Source: Pilimelia anulata (GTDB taxonomy: Bacteria > Actinomycetota > Actinomycetes > Mycobacteriales > Micromonosporaceae). From it: DNA of 64,000 nt. The notes under the pieces are model-generated. The model saw only the letters and a list, made by a program, of their open reading frames with translations, searched no databases and was not told the origin of the DNA. The position numbers and the translations under genes were made by a program. The stretch spans positions 1 through 64,000 of the forward strand of contig NZ_BMQB01000002.1 in NCBI RefSeq assembly GCF_014647895.1, written 5' to 3'. Of the stretch, positions 63,925 to 64,000 are shown one piece after another. Numbering within the stretch: the first letter of the stretch is position 1; the number at the start of each line of letters is the position of its first letter.

Positions 63925-64000
63925 TCAGCGGAGCAGCGACAGCACGCCCTGCGAGGCCTGGTTGGCCTGCGCGAGCATGGCGGTGCCCGCCTGGGACAGG
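63925..64000 (-). CDS. fliC: Flagellin FliC, C-terminal end only (gene continues past the window)
   Basis: The last 24 codons of a gene running off the right edge. They read LSQAGTAMLAQANQASQGVL and then SLLR, the nearly universal flagellin C-terminus that forms the D0 helix of the filament. It is followed by fliD on the same strand. Confidence 0.93.
   Translation of the reverse strand, partial: LSQAGTAMLAQANQASQGVLSLLR

Noticed and set aside
1..64000. tRNA, rRNA, insertion sequences, integrases, attachment sites and prophage genes.
   Set aside because: None was seen. No transposase-like motif, terminal inverted repeats of IS type or clover-leaf sequence was recognised; composition is even across the window apart from short intergenic AT-richer patches.

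Overview
The window is from a flagellated, very GC-rich actinobacterium. Start codons are often GTG, third positions are almost all G or C, and coupled ATGA/GTGA gene overlaps are common. A complete chemotaxis cluster beside most of a Gram-positive-type flagellar cluster (no P/L-ring or curli-type genes seen), plus SoxR, XRE/DUF5753 and DUF6879-type genes, points to the Micromonosporaceae. A zoospore-forming relative of Actinoplanes is the best guess. That placement is inference; no rRNA or other taxonomic marker is present.

Layout. 61-3196 (-): an orphan membrane histidine kinase, an O-methyltransferase and a small zinc-ribbon-like protein. 3463-8543 (+): three secreted hydrolases, namely a GH26-type mannanase-like enzyme and two subtilases. 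8906-13292 (+): a translationally coupled trio of a processive GT2 glycosyltransferase and two membrane-anchored parallel beta-helix proteins. 13374-16365: a split transketolase divergent from soxR, then an ArsR/SRPBCC pair. 16481-20455 (-): a duplicated-motif small protein, an orphan TPR-like protein, a polysaccharide deacetylase-glycosyltransferase fusion and a small membrane protein. 20908-29413 (+): receiver, cheA, cheW, an unknown gene, cheB, cheR, cheY, cheX, a second cheY and a divergent CheX-like gene. 29420-30253 (-): purC. 30336-43406 (-): flbD, motA, motB, fliL, fliM, fliN, fliO, fliP, fliQ, fliR, flhB, then flhA, an FlhF-like gene and a small membrane protein. 43608-50919: a hydrolase-ABC ATPase fusion with its permease, a membrane-anchored solute-binding protein, an exported protein and an XRE regulator pair. 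51128-61362 (-): flgB, flgC, fliE, fliF, fliG, fliH, fliI, fliJ, an NlpC/P60-transglycosylase, fliK, flgD, flgE. 61576-64000 (-): fliD, fliS, a small chaperone-like gene and the 3' end of fliC.

How it fits together. The flagellar and chemotaxis genes build a rotary motor (export gate, rotor, stator, hook, cap, filament) and its CheA-CheY control circuit with adaptation enzymes (CheB, CheR, CheX). Two short-sequence signals tie the region together. One is a FliA/WhiG-like promoter pattern, CTCA-N16-GCCGAA/T, found before cheA and flhA, with variants before cheB, flbD and perhaps the unknown gene at 24514. The other is a direct repeat, GCAACCG-N4-GCAACCG, found upstream of flgB and of the GH26 gene, with a one-mismatch copy upstream of the first subtilase. 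It matches the TcrA box I recall from Actinoplanes missouriensis, where TcrA controls sporangium and zoospore development. This suggests that motility and secretion of matrix-degrading enzymes share a regulator.

Other points of interest are an FlhF homologue that has lost its P-loop, a SoxR-type promoter with a 19-bp spacer driving a transketolase, a recurring leaderless-gene architecture (-10 box exactly 6 nt before ATG in four genes), and several long inverted repeats between genes. All family assignments come from reading motifs in the translations. No database search was run.
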